DNA from: Morella rubra
Taxonomy: Eukaryota > Streptophyta > Magnoliopsida > Fagales > Myricaceae
DNA: 64,000 nucleotides
Assembly (NCBI GenBank): GCA_003952965.2
Contig: CM025851.1
Coordinates: forward strand, 24,950,092 to 25,014,091
Direction of reading: 5' to 3'
The position numbers and the translations under genes are program-made. Shown one piece after another: positions 46,641 to 58,960 of the stretch; within the stretch, counting starts at the first letter, position 1; each line of letters starts with the position of its first letter. The notes under the pieces were generated by a model, which saw only the letters and a program-made list of their open reading frames with translations, had not been told where the DNA came from and searched no databases.

Positions 46641-49286
46641 TAAAGACAGTAATGTATACATACAGGAGAAATATATGGTTAAGCCGTAAGGGAAGCAATC
46701 AATCGTAATTCAAATTGAGATTTGAAATTAAGGTTGAGAGAAAAAGTCTAACTTAAGCATGAGGCTTAATTCCCTCATTTAAGAGAAAAGAGTTTTCCTT
46801 CTGTAAATGTGTAGGATCAAAAGGTGAGATAAAAGTGACAAGAAGACATCCCGAGGCATATCAAACTAACATGGCGTTTGAGATTTCAAAATTTTAATAA
46901 AATTTTACTTTTATCAAACATATTTTAAAATTTTATTTTTACTTTTATCACTCATTCACCAATTCTAATACTACATCTTTTTTAACACCAACACAAAAAT
47001 TTAATACAATTTTGAAATCGAACGCTCTATAAATTCTTGAAAAATGGTTTCTAATAATTCTGCTGTGAGTATGTAATTAGTTATTTTTGTCTTCATTCAT
47101 ATAAATTGTGACCATAAAAATCCTACTTCAATTTTTTTGTATGCTTTTTTTTTAAAAAAATATTATAAGCGCCGAATATTACTTTTTTCTACGACAAATT
47201 GAGAAATTTATTAATTAGACGAGGAAATTACAAGATCCAACACAATATAAAGGAACGCCCACAGGCTAGCTGCAAGGCAAACGGGAAAGCCCACACCAAC
47301 CAACAGGGTCCCAAGACCCAAAATCCAAACATGAATTCGAATATTCGGAACCCAACACGGGGCCCATAAGCCCAGCGCACAGCCTGCATCCGCACATGGT
47401 CGTCAGCTAGACTAGTAGGACACTTGCTGGACTTTTAGCTGATCGCAGATAGGCACTGCATGCAACAATATTTTGGTTTACTTTCTCCCTTCGTCACTCA
47501 CGTCAGTGCGTCATGACTCGTAACTACGGCAGGTTCCTTTTCGCAATTATTTTAAAATACAAATATATTTATAAAATTAATATTTAAAATCTTAAAAATT
47601 TATACATGAATATCAGTATATTTTTTATAATTTATAACTTTTCACACAAATTTTAATACTTTTTCAAAAAAAGTTATGACAAATTATTTCTTCTTATATT
47701 TTTAGACCCAACTCTAATATTTTTTTTATTAAACAATTACATCAAAATCTTATAAAACTCTAATCTATATAAATATTTACAATTCTATCAAAATTTTAAG
47801 AACATCCTTAAACATTTTTTGAGTAGACAAGCACAAAGAAAAAAATAAATAAATTTCGGTTAAGAGGAGGAATGCCAAACATTTTCGAGCCAAACGACTC
47901 AACCATTGTAATTTGTAAATTCAACGGTTACCTAGGACCACATGAGTGGCCTGTGTAAAAAATTCCAATCCAAATACCTTAGTAGTAACACTTTATAAAA
48001 ACTCTCCTAAAAGGATGTTAGTCTCTCGAAGTGACGCGTTAACTTAACGCTAAAGATGAGCTTCTTTTGCATTGAAGTTGCCCAGAGGCCAGAACTAATT
48101 TGCTTTGTGCAGTCGCTTTTCGTTGCCATTGCCCGATGGAGGCCACTGGGGACCCAGGAGAAAATTTTGACCAGGCACTTACACGTAGAAGAAAACTTTA
48201 AGAGCTGAGAAAATAAAAATAAAAAATTCATACACAATTTCGTAAGCATAGAAGTAGAATATTTCGGGAAACCTAACTTAAATAGATTCAGGAAAAACCT
48301 AACAAAATAACATAAACCAAAGCCATCAACTGATTTTAAAAAAAAAAATTACAAAGTAAGGTTTCAAAGAAAAGTGAGAGATGAAAGAAAACTGACCTAG
48401 AAAAAAAAAACAAGCTATTGTATAAAAATCTTACATCCATAGATCTTGATGCGCGTGAAGTTTTCAAGTTGATTTGTGATTGAGAAGAGTTAACGTTTTG
48501 CTGCTTGGTTGTGGTTAGAGAATGTGTTGCACAATTAAAATACAAAGTTGACAAAGTAGATTGAGGTGACGTTTGTTTTTTCGATATTTCGGGACATGAA
48601 AATTTACAACAAAATAAACACACTCTAAAAATTTTGACTTTTATATATACACATTATACCTTTTACAAATCTCAATAAATCTCAATAAAGTAAAGATTTC
48701 CAAAATTTCAAGTATATTCTACGAAATTTTATCAAACAAAAACACCCTAAAACAAACTCCAAGACGATTGGCTTGAAAATGTACATTATCTATTTGACCA
48801 AAGGTGAAAAGCTAAAAATCCACCATCAGATATGAATAGTACTCATTTAATACACATCTATTATTATATTAAGTAGTAATACAACACTGGACCACAGCAC
48901 CAGATCTATTCCCAATCCAACAAATACCTATGACAATAGTATCCAAAGGCCAAGACAGACAAACAATAGGATGGAACCCACGACAAGGTAAGAAAAGGGT
49001 TCGAAGAATAGATTACAACCTCTCTGAAACCAAAGCCAGAAAAGAAAGGCCACCACGCACGGCTAATGGTGGTGCTATCCTGTAGGGATGCAGAAAAGTG
49101 GACTGATTAGAACTCATGCAAGGCAATGATAATGAGAAAAATATTTAATTGGATGTGCTAAAATTTAATCTTATTCATAAATCTGGATATAAGGTTGCTA
49201 CCGACAGTGGCGGAACCAGGATTAAAATCCAATAGTGGCGAACTTTAAAGGCAAAATGATAAAAAAAAAAAAAAAAAAATTCTTTG
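46641..49286. other. Gene-free AT-rich region
   Basis: No gene recognised. A minus-strand open stretch at 48007-48249 resembles no family I know. The segment ends at an A-run (about 49260-49279) preceded by GTGGCGGAACCAGG, a sequence that I associate with plant repeats, although this is not decisive. Confidence 0.45.
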
Positions 49287-50527
49287 TGTAAGTCATAGGA
49301 TTAAGGCAACCCAAGAGGAGGTAAATTGGGTTTCAAAACTTTTTTGAAACTCACCCTTAAAAAGTGTTTGCTAGCTACAAGTTTCACAAAGAAATTATTG
49401 CAATAAAAGATTAAACACAAGAATATATATTGCAACTCAAATAGAGAAATAAAACTTAGAACAAGAAACTAGTAGCACAATGTAAAGAGATAAGGGAAGA
49501 GAAGCAAACACAAGATTTTTAGGTGGTTCGGCAAACCCGCCTACATCCACCCCTCAAGCTCCTTTTACCGAGCCTTGAGGTTTTCCACTATGCTCCCTTC
49601 AACCAAGGAAAAGGTTTCCTTACACTTGAGCTTGAGAAACACCTCTTCAAGCCTCAAGAACGAGTTTGAGAACAAACCTCTCCAAACTCCTTCTTTTGAT
49701 GAACAACCCTCACCGAAAGGAAACAAGAGAATCACTCTCTTAGTAGTGTATAGGGATGAACGAAGATACCCACTAAAACTCTTTGATGGAGTAGATGTTA
49801 CAATGAGAAATTTCTATCTCTTAGGCTTCACACAATAACAAGGATGTAAAAATGTTGATTATGTGTGAATGATGTTTGATCAAGGATTAAAGGTTTATAA
49901 TCACTTTTAGCCTTGATAAAATGATTTTGGTAGTTCAGCACTTTTTAAAAGGCGTAGGAATGGCTTTATATAGGCCTCATAAAAAAAATAGCCGTTGGTA
50001 GTCGAGCTGTCAAAAATTTACGACGAGCCGATCGATCGCTACATGAGTCAGTCGACTGTTGCAGGTTTACGTTACCCAGCGGTTATAATGTCAGATGTCA
50101 GAACGGCTATTTTTTCAATTTTTTCAAACTAATCGGTCGACTGCTTCACCAGCCGTTCGACCTCTTCAACTTAAGCACATGATCTAGTTGTTTTAAAACA
50201 CGATTTTGACCAATTTTAAATACTCACTTCTCATAAGTATATAAAAGGTTTGGGAGTTTAATTGGGATATTTTGAAGCCATTAAAATATTTTTAAATCTT
50301 CAAAACAAGTGGTAAAACGGTTCATGCAAGTTTTGAAGAAATATGCAAGTGTGTGGTTCAAATCCTTGTTAAAGATGAAGTCTTAGAGTTACAAAGATTA
50401 CCCTAGCATCTTGAGTCTTCACTTTAAGAGTACTTCCATTGAAGGGGATGTTGCTTGATCGCTTCGTGCTCATTTTGGATCCGCTTTGCTTCACATCTCA
50501 ATTACTTCTATTGTTATCATCAAAACA
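49287..50527 (-). mobile_element. SIRE/Maximus-like Copia LTR (solo or remnant)
   Basis: Reading the minus strand, it starts TGTTTTGATGATAACAATAG (50527 downward), contains repeated GTCGACTG-type motifs (about 50030-50160) and a TATA box (CTATATAAAGCC near 49960-49975), and ends with a pyrimidine-rich ACCTCCTCTTGGGTT segment before TTACA. These are features I associate with LTRs of the plant SIRE/Maximus Copia lineage. No matching second LTR or internal coding region is in the window. A clear 5-bp target duplication was not found, so ends are approximate. Confidence 0.55.
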
Positions 50528-52364
50528 TTGATTGTGACTAAAAGCCAATACTTTATAATTTAAAAAATTGTCTTAGAGTTACAATTTACTAAGTACCTTT
50601 ATGGGCACACCTAGGCTTTTAGTAAGGAAGCCAAGATTAGAAGGAAATGTTGAATCAAAGTGTCACGCCCCGTGCCAGTACTTACCCCCTAGGCTCACCT
50701 ATAGTAATGGTATGCACACAAGCGGGGATTACGCACGAATTAATCTTATAAAGTCTGATATGGCTTTGAAAAAGCTTAGTGGAAACGTTTTAGAAGGTAT
50801 AAGTATATTAAGGAAGGAAAAATAATAGTTTCAGGGATTTAACAAATAAGTCACACTGAATTAAATAAGGAGAATAAAATAACTTAATGAATTAATAGGT
50901 GGACTTATAAAAATTTAAAAAAAGATAAAGAAATGAAAGTTAAGGTAGCTTGTGGAGGGAAGAAACAAAGAAAAGGAAATCTATTTTTTTCCATTAGTAG
51001 CATTTTACAAAGAACAAAATCCTTCACGAGGATACAAAAGTAAAAGAAAGTAAGTACAAAAGTGGAAGCTTGTCTACAGCTTTCCATCCTACAACAACCA
51101 TGAAACCGGCTAACTACAACTGGACTAAAAAAAAAAAAAACTACAACTGATGTCTAGTCAATCTCCGACTCAGTGTCGAGGTTAGGTCAATAATTTCATT
51201 ATCCCGGTGCCCTCTACCGGCGGCGCCGGTGGAGGAGGGACAACGTGCAAAAGAGCCAGGATCAATATCAACCAGTCCAAAATCCTCAACTAGAGGAACT
51301 GGGGATGCAGTGGATCCTTGAGGTACCATTGGGGCTCGTACCCCACGAATACCTCGAACGATCTTGACAAACGTCCATATTTCATCACTAGTATGTAAGG
51401 TCAACATCCAAAATCTCCTCGCTCATAAAGTCAACATCTGATTATGTCCGATGCCCACAGCCAGTACATACAAGAAGAATTAAACAAATAAAGGGGGTGA
51501 GTCCTACTGACTCAGTAAGGGGGGAAAAAGGGAATGTTATGAAGAATCATAGTAGCAAAACAATAAGCATGATAATAATAAAAAAGATAACAATATATGA
51601 TCGATGCAATGCAGGAATGATGCATCTGTTTCCCGGTCATTTACTTTCTTTCTTTCTTTCTTTTTTGTCGAGGTGTCCTTTCTGTCTCTCTGTTTAACCC
51701 CCAGAGTCTGGGTTGTGCGTCCCTCCTCTCCTCTTGGGACTGTCCCGTGCCCCGGCACCAGGACCCTGTCAAGCGTATATTGTTTCACGCCAGGGATACC
51801 AACCACTATCCTTTCAGTGGTGGCTTGCACTATCCCACTGTTGTGATCGTACCGTCACCCTGTCATAGGACCACCTCTGGGTATGAGTTTCATTTCTGTC
51901 ATTCTATTATTAGATTCCCACACCCATGACATGACCCATGACATGATGATGCAACATGTATCATATGCTTCATTTTGATAATCAAGTAATCAAAGATGAT
52001 CAATGGATTTCATAAGGCATATAAAAATAAAGCAAATTACTTGATCAATGGATTTCATATGGCACATAAAAATGAAGCACAATAATTTCACATTAACCTT
52101 TCTTAATCCTCAAGTGGCCGGGTCTATTCTTCATTAAAAAGCCTAATTTTTCCATTTCATGTGGTGTTCATGTGCTATAATTAGTCAATCTAACATCTAA
52201 GTCATCATGGCTGAAGCGATATAAACACCACATCCTGTAATAGGCAAGTCCAACAACTTATATGGCTGGGTTGTTTTATTTCATTTTATTTCTAAACCCA
52301 CTAAGGACCGGCTATTGAAGAAGAAGCTCAAGGATTTTAGGGCCCTTGACTATTTCCAAAAGAA

Positions 52365-52498
52365 AAATCTTCCCGGGCATATAAAGAAAAGTCTTCCCGA
52401 GCATATAAAAAAAATCTTCCCGAGCATATAAAGAAAAGTCTTCTTGGGCATATAAAAAAATCTTCTTGGGCATATAAAGAAAAGTCTTCCCGGGCATT
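52365..52498 (+). repeat. Short tandem array in the solo LTR
   Basis: About six units of some 23 bases built on AAGTCTTCCCGGGCATATAA, with C/T changes between units (CCCGGGC, CCCGAGC, CTTGGGC). A related unit recurs near 52530. Confidence 0.85.
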
Positions 52499-53619
52499 AG
52501 TCCCCTATATGTATGTGACTAATCCAAAGGAAAAATCTTCCTGGGCTTATCATTTATTTGAGACCCCTTTCTCTCAAAAGTCGAATCTGGCCCCAGGTGG
52601 TCCCCAAAGTCTTTTGAACCTTTCTCTTTATAAGTCATTTTCATGTTTTTGTTTGGTTTTGTACTCAGTACACGTCCTAACAACATGAGAATAACGGTTT
52701 GTTTTTCTTTTTCCATCTCATGACAACAGTCACACGTACATATGGGAGAAATCCATCTTAGGCCACTGTCGTTCCATCTTTTCATCTATACAAGCTTTTA
52801 CAACTTCCAGCTTATGAGATACAATCACTCAAGATAAAAATAGAAGGAACTTATTTTGTCTTCCATGGTCTCTACCTTTTATTCATAACCGAACATCCCA
52901 ATACCCTTGTTTAAGACAAAACTCTACACCCTTACCTTAGTCGTTGCTGTACTGCTTTCTTGGTTGATTAAAAACACCTAAAAACAAGACACTAAGTTAG
53001 GAAAAGAAAAGACAAAAGCTGATGGGAAGAAAAGTGCAGGCCAAACTACCTCTCTCTCTACCACCTTTCTTGTAGTCTCTTCCTTTTTCCTTTGATCTCT
53101 CCTTCATCTTTCTCCTTTAGTCAGTCCCTTTGATCACAAGGTGTCACTCTCCCTCCCTTTCTCTTTCAGTTAGATTTCTTTGTCGTTATTAGTTTTAGCC
53201 GAGTAAGTCTCTCTCTTATTCTTTTTGTTGACAATATAAGTAGAACACAACTCACTTAGGGTTATTTCCCCTGGCCAGTCTACATACCCTAGGCTAGGTC
53301 TAGAGACAATCATCAGAAAATCATGTTGTATCACAAGCAGCCACCTAACTTCCCATATCTCACGTATCTATTTGCAAGCAACAAGTCAAAATGTGAGCCA
53401 TAACCAAGCTCCATCGAGGCGACCTAATAAAAAATGATAATAGTGCATTTAATGCACACCATATGTTAAGGCACGTGGAAAAAGATAACATGAAAAGTAA
53501 GTCCGAGCATACAAGGCTCAGTCATCCCGCGATGACAAAAAAAATAAGCCCCAGGCATAGCCTAAAGTATCCTGGGTCCAGGCCTTGGTCATCCTGGGAG
53601 TCCAGGTCTCATTACTCTC

Positions 53620-53850
53620 GAGAATTTCCCGAGTCTCAAAACTCCCAAGTAGTGCTCGGCTCTCAAAACTCCCGAGTAATGCTACACTCGGTTATCCCGA
53701 GAATTTAGCTCTCAGTCACCTCGGGACTTTAGTTCCTAGTTACCCCGGGAATTTACTACTCAACTACCCCGGGAATTTTCCCTAGCACTTAATACTCCAT
53801 TACCCTGGGCTCAATACTCAATTACCCTGAGAATTTTTCCCGGGCACTCT
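53620..53850 (+). repeat. Irregular CCCGGGAATTT-rich array in the solo LTR
   Basis: Repeated short motifs such as ACTCCCGAGTA and TACCCCGGGAATTT, spaced about 25-40 bases apart. No coding capacity. Confidence 0.7.
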
Positions 53851-53924
53851 AACACCTGCCCTGTCAAACCCTAGTAAAAGCAAACACAAGGAAGAAAAAT
53901 ATTTCACATTAGCACATCTATTAT

Positions 53925-54068
53925 AACTTATACATAAAAACTATATTAAATAAATGGATCAAAAACTTATATATATTATACATAAAAAAAAACTATATTA
54001 AATAAGTGGATCAAAAACTTATATATATTATACATAAAAAAAAAAACTAGATCAAATAAGTGGATCAA
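53925..54068 (+). repeat. Triplicate 50-base array near the 3' end of the solo LTR
   Basis: Three units of about 50-55 bases containing ATAAGTGGATCAAA, CTTATATATATTATACAT and an A-run, ending just before the LTR terminus. Confidence 0.85.
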
Positions 54069-54092
54069 ACAAGAGAGGGGTGTTACACAAAG

Positions 54093-55069
54093 TTAGACGA
54101 TAAAATGTTAATTAATCAATATTAATTGTGGGCTAAATTGTACGTGGGTGTGAGTTTTGCCTTAAAATTCCAATTTTAGCTGCAGTTACAGTATGTCCAA
54201 AAATTCAAGTTTGCATATTTTTCGGCTTGAATTCAAAACTTCCGTGCACTTCCTTGAAGTTAAAAATTCAAGTTTGCATATACACATCACTTATATATAT
54301 ATATAAGTGAGTAAGGTCACGTTGTTTGTGAGAAAGTACGGAGAGGATCACGTGTGTTAAGGAGCTTAATACAGAACAGGAGTCACTGAGTCAGTGGAAT
54401 CCTCAGCCTCTGGAATCTTCGGCCAAACCAAACATGACCGAAGATTCCTGAAAAATTTCAAACCAGTTTTTACGCGTTAAAAGTCAATTTATATAGTCCA
54501 ACAAACGTCTGGCATCCCACTTGTAAAAGGAAAAGAGAATACCATGAAAAACTAGGGGCAAAGATTAAAAAAAAAAAAAAAAACAAAATAAAGATGTCAG
54601 TCACTGAAAGATCTTAGCTTTTCTCTGAACCATATCGTGAGAAAACTGAAAAACAGTCTTTTCTCTGAACCAATTGGAAATTCTTTTCTCTGAACCAATT
54701 GGAAATTAAAACAGCTTCCCTATCACGAGCACTGATTGTAGGCTCATACGCCGCTTCTACTGGTCTAAGGCCCGTGGCCCATTACTAATAAAATAAGACC
54801 AAGTAAGGTCCAGCCCATGGTGAAGCTGTCACCTGGACGTGAACTCAGCACCCAAATTTCGAGTTCCTTCTAAACTCCCCAACTCTTTTCGACTGTTTGG
54901 ACTGCCGAAATCCACCCTTCTCCTTTCGAGAACACATCTTTTCCCTTCTCCGCGCTAACTCCGTCACCCCGTAACACCCTCACTCGCTCAATTCCTCTGG
55001 ATCCTCCACCTGAGATCTTTATTATCTTTCTCTCCGCTCGTAATATCGCTCCCGCTTTCGCTTGCTCGA
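54093..55069. other. Intergenic; leader of the following stub gene
   Basis: No gene. Site II-like GGCCC/GGCCCA motifs near 54769-54780 and a pyrimidine-rich leader at about 54860-55065 suggest a promoter and 5' UTR for the fragment at 55070. Confidence 0.45.
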
Positions 55070-55183
55070 ATGGCGGACTCTGCAAGCGATACGACCGTCA
55101 GCTTGGCGCCGAAACGGTGGGGCGACGAAGAGGACGATCCTGCAGAGGAGTCGACCGCGTCTTCGGATAAAAAACATAAATAA
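55070..55183 (+). pseudogene. 5' stub of an acidic protein gene (RWGDEEDD), possibly DEAD-box helicase-like
   Basis: The frame MADSASDTTVSLAPKRWGDE continues EDDPAEESTASSDKKHK and stops after 37 codons. The MAD start and KRWGDEEDD motif recall the acidic N-terminus of plant LOS4/DBP5-type RNA helicases, but the match is weak. It has a normal pyrimidine-rich leader. No helicase domain follows. Read as the 5' end of a gene that lost its body; it could also be a real short ORF. Confidence 0.4.
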
Positions 55184-55827
55184 AATAAGGTTGCAATTGC
55201 CTTATTATTCAATTAAACATGAAGGCACGAGAACAAGATAAAGAGCCAAAATCTTACCCCGAGTCCACTGGATTGGGGGCAATCACTGCAGCCTGCAGGA
55301 ACTGCAGGTAACCTACAAGATATCACTTCCAGTACCGATCAGTACGCTGAATTCCCTTGGAGGCGAGCCCAACTTAACTTTTGTGAAATAGAGCCTACAC
55401 AAAATCGGGAACCCGAGTATTCAACATTATAGACAATGCCCAGCCTCCCCCCAAAAAAAAAACAACTTTAAAAGAAAAAAGAAAAGGAGCTTGTTTCCAA
55501 GATACCCATTAAAGTTCAATCATGAAAAAAGCAAGAGTCAGGACAAAAAACTAAACTGAAGGAACGGAAACGACATGTAAACTAAAAAAAACAAAACCAA
55601 AGATCCATGCCCAGCCTATATTATCAACCAATAAGTATCAGGTAAAAAGTAGAGAAAAATCTTGTAACCTATAGAAATTACACAACTGGTGTAATTCCAA
55701 TCATGGAGTCAGTCTCACCTTGGTTGCCAAGAAAATGCACTAATTATTCAAGAATCACCACCAGCGAGAAACCGCAAATAGTAACTAGTTCTTTACTTTT
55801 CCTATCCTTTCTCATATACCGTCTTAA

Positions 55828-55855
55828 TTTTATTATTATTATTATTATTATTATT
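55828..55855. repeat. TTA trinucleotide microsatellite
   Basis: About eight TTA/ATT repeats followed by a T-run, intergenic. Confidence 0.9.
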
Positions 55856-55884
55856 TTTTTTTTTCGTTTTAACCAAACCAAAGG

Positions 55885-56640
55885 AAGTACCACTAGAGGT
55901 GTTCATTTTCACCAGTAGTGGCGGTTTTAACTGTTAAAACTACTATCGCTATCGGTATTGTAACAGACACGGGCGGTTAATGTGCCTTAGCGGTGCGGTG
56001 GCGGTGTCAAATATGTGATTCCGTCAATTTGCGGTGACGGTGACGGTTTTCGCCAAACTATCACCTACACTACCGTTAACTCCCTAGTTGAGACTTGAGA
56101 TGATTATTGATTATGTGACATACTTTTGTTGGGCTTTTGTTGGAATATTTTAGTTGGTTTATGTCACATTGTTGGACACTTTTATTGGATTTTAGTCATT
56201 TATGTTTGAATATGATATTATGTTGGACTTTTGACAGCTTATTATATTTATTATGATTATGATATTATGTTTGAATAGGTTATGATATTTGTCCATTTGA
56301 TATGATTATTGATTATGATATTATGTTGAAAATTTAAACAGGTTATGATATTTGAATGATTATATTTGTTGCTTATATATAGGCATCAAATGGTCTTAAT
56401 GGTCTAAAAAAATCAAAGGAAAACAGTCCAAAAACAGTAAAAAAAAAAATGAAAAGTCCAAAATTTTTTTTTATTTTGCCCAACGGTTATACGGTTTAAG
56501 CGGTTATCGTATAACCGTTATCAGTAAGGCGGTTATTGTGCCTTAGCGGTACGGTGGCGGTGTCAATTATGTCATTCCATAATTACGATGACAGTGATGA
56601 TTTTCACCAAAATGTCATCTGCACTACCGTTAACCAACTG
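55885..56640. mobile_element. hAT-like element remnant with internal direct repeats
   Basis: The left edge reads CACTAGAGGTGTTCATTTTC, resembling hAT terminal sequence. Two diverged direct repeats of about 110 bases (about 55970-56080 and 56525-56635) share GTGCCTTAGCGG, CGGTGGCGGTGTCAA and CACTACCGTTAAC. Many GCGGT/ACCGC motifs resemble hAT subterminal binding sites. The AT-rich middle has no transposase. Confidence 0.5.
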
Positions 56641-56861
56641 GAAGCACACAAAAAGACCCAGAAAAAAGCTTAACAGACACATACAGTGAAAATCGAAAGC
56701 TTGCCCGCAAAACAACAACAACAATGATTAACACAGACCTAGATACTTTACCAATTTGACACGAACCCATCAATGCAAGCGCGTTAATGAACTCGAAATC
56801 ACAACCAACCAAGAAAACAAAAGTGCCCACGAACGATCAATGATAAATTTACCACTCGTAC

Positions 56862-57085
56862 CCGCCGAGGTAGGGATCGGAGGAGCCTTCGACGGAGAAG
56901 TCGACAACGCCCTGCAAGATTCGGGCGTGCATGGCTCGGTCCCGAGCTTTGAGGTGGTCGAGCTCGACCCGCCGAGTCAGAGGGAAGGTCCTCTCTAGGG
57001 GGAGAACGCTGGGCAGGAGGACGCAGTAGACCACCGAGACGAGGATGGCGGCTACGGCCGAGATCAGCGGGACCAAGCCCCGCAT
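56862..57085 (-). pseudogene. Exon 1 of an aspartyl protease, rest missing
   Basis: Minus-strand frame with a hydrophobic leader (LISAVAAILVSVVYCVLLPS), then RVELDHLKARDRAMHARILQ, GVVDFSVEGSSDPYLG and a donor GTACGAG at 56861-56855. It matches the propeptide/N-terminus of secreted plant A1 aspartyl proteases, which continue with a [12 protein letters not shown] strand and the DTGSD catalytic loop. I found no such exon on the minus strand down to the solo LTR or beyond it in this window, so the gene appears cut off within or after intron 1. A very long intron is the alternative. Confidence 0.6.
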
Positions 57086-57196
57086 TCCGGTCGGTTTGTC
57101 TCTGTGTGTATGTGTGTTTGAGTTACGAGCGAGGGAACTCTAGTGGCAGAGATCGAGGTGGTGCCTAGACCTGCACTTGCTTTTGTGCGTTGACGG

Positions 57197-57232
57197 AGAG
57201 AAAGTGAGAGAGAGAGAGAGAGAGAGAGAGAG
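57197..57232. repeat. GA microsatellite in the leader of the protease stub
   Basis: GA repeats (CT on the transcribed strand), about 110-150 bases upstream of the start codon of the protease fragment, in its presumed 5' UTR or core promoter. Confidence 0.85.
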
Positions 57233-57837
57233 GGATTGGTGATTAACAGAAGGTGGGAAAGTTGGGATTAAATTATTGTTAGCTTCTTCGTGTGATGAGT
57301 TGGACACTGTATACGGATTACGTAGGGCATTTTAAGGGGGCGTCTAAGGCAAGCGGCTGGGGAAGTCAAAATACGTCCTTCTGCCTTCTGGAGGAGAGAC
57401 GTTAAGCATGCCTTTCTTGACCATCAAGAAATAAAGAAACGAGGACCAACAATTAAAGACTTAAACCACGCAAGTCACAGAGTAGTAGGACTTCCATTTC
57501 TCTTCAAATTCGGACAGACATAATAGTGTAATTCATAAGAGTAGTTGGTGGTGTACGTAATTAATTTTATTGCCTCACTAATTTAAAAAACCTTCTCCTT
57601 CAATTTTTAGGAATCAGGCCAAGAAGTTTACATCTATTGTTCAATCAGGTCACCAGTAGTCGTACTTGATACGCAATTCATGTTTTCTTCCCCCCATTTT
57701 TGTGGTTGTATTGTGCTACTTATTTTAACTAAGGTAACTTGAAGTACTCCACACTTCAAAATAAAACATTTTTCACGACATATAGCTACCTGGCTAGCTG
57801 TCAGGTTTTAATACAATATGCTTGCTTTTCTTGTTGA

Positions 57838-58960
57838 CTTACCGAGAAAATGACGTGTGTTTGTCAAAAATATAAAATATATATAATCGAGAGTTCGGAT
57901 AAATTTATATATATTTCGATTAATCTTTAAGTCTACGTTGTCCGTCTCATATAAATTAGAAAATTATTAGACTAAAAACGATAGGAAGGACCTCAAAAAA
58001 GTAATAGGACAGACTTTATGTCACCTACACCTTAGGCAACATTTAAAAGAGAGCTTTTTCACTGCGTGTCAATTTTATAGTAATAAATATAAAATTATTT
58101 AAACCTTTTATTTAAAAGCTATTCTTATCACTTTGATGCAAAAATTACTTATCAAATATTTGTTTTCTTTTATAGATCTGTCAATCAATGTGGATTAATA
58201 ATATGATATATGAATATAAGAGAGAACATATATTTTTTATTTTTTTTTTTAAAAATTGAAAATTATGAGAAGCATGAAGAAATAGGATGTGTATGGAAAG
58301 AAGATTAGTCACGGTTACAACCACATCTTACCACTTTAAACGCACATTATAAAATCGTATATTCGCTACGAGTGTGCGAGTGCGTATATGTTATATATAT
58401 TCAGCTAGAAAAATAAAATAAAAAAATAAATAGAGTGTCGGGTTGTGAGAATAAACGATCTCGTGTTCATATCCCTAGTTTGTTTAGTCAGTAATTTCAA
58501 GCTTTTAGATTGTCGGCAACTTCCTCAAGTTTTCAGACTAGCCAGCAACTTCGTTAGATTGGGACAAGTGGGTTATGCATAATTGCAGTAACCAAAACTT
58601 GAGCAAGTGAATAGAAGGCCTTTGTACTAACGTCAATCAAGAAATATCTCTGTGATTTAAAAATAGAAATAACATTGATAACTCTTAAATTAGGCCCGCC
58701 CAAAGTAACAGGGAGGGCAAGGGGCAGCGATGGTTTGGGCTGTGAATTGTGAGAAGTTAAGGCCCGAAATTATTGGTGTGTTATGCCGCTCAAGCAAGCA
58801 CTAATGGTTGGCCCAGAACTGACTTTAAAACCACGGGGAACCAACAAATGAACAACAGTTTGAAAGGAGAGAAAAGCGAAGAAAGATTGGGGGAAGCTGC
58901 TCCACGACTAAGCGCAAAGGAAAACGGTCCCAAAGCTAAAGTGTGTATGCGGTTAATTAA
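57838..58960 (+). repeat. Spacer repeat R, copy 2
   Basis: Matches 45545-46640 in long blocks in the same order and orientation, starting near TTACCGAGAAAATGACGTG. It ends in the GGAAAACGGTCC...TTAATTAAATAC block that leads straight into the duplicated 3' end of the receptor kinase. Confidence 0.75.

Larger units (their letters stand above)
50661..54087 (+). mobile_element. Solo LTR, 3.43 kb, Ty3/Gypsy Tekay-like
   Basis: Starts TGTCACGCCCC and ends GGGGTGTTACA, an imperfect inverted pair of the TGTAACACCCC type typical of Tekay/Del chromovirus LTRs. It is flanked on both sides by CAAAG (50656-50660 and 54088-54092), a perfect 5-bp target-site duplication, so one integration created exactly this span. 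No gag, pol, primer-binding site or second LTR is inside, hence a solo LTR left by LTR-LTR recombination. It contains internal tandem arrays near 52365-52498, 53620-53850 and 53925-54068. Confidence 0.85.

Noticed and set aside
48007..48249. Minus-strand 80-codon frame as a gene or transposon fragment
   Set aside because: No recognisable motif, no supporting exons, and length within chance for this region.
52312..52498. Possible CRISPR-like array
   Set aside because: The 23-base repeats are directly adjacent with no unique spacers and lie inside a plant LTR; it is an ordinary tandem array.
50661..54087. Complete LTR retrotransposon
   Set aside because: No gag, protease, reverse transcriptase, integrase, primer-binding site or second LTR inside the span; only a solo LTR is supported.
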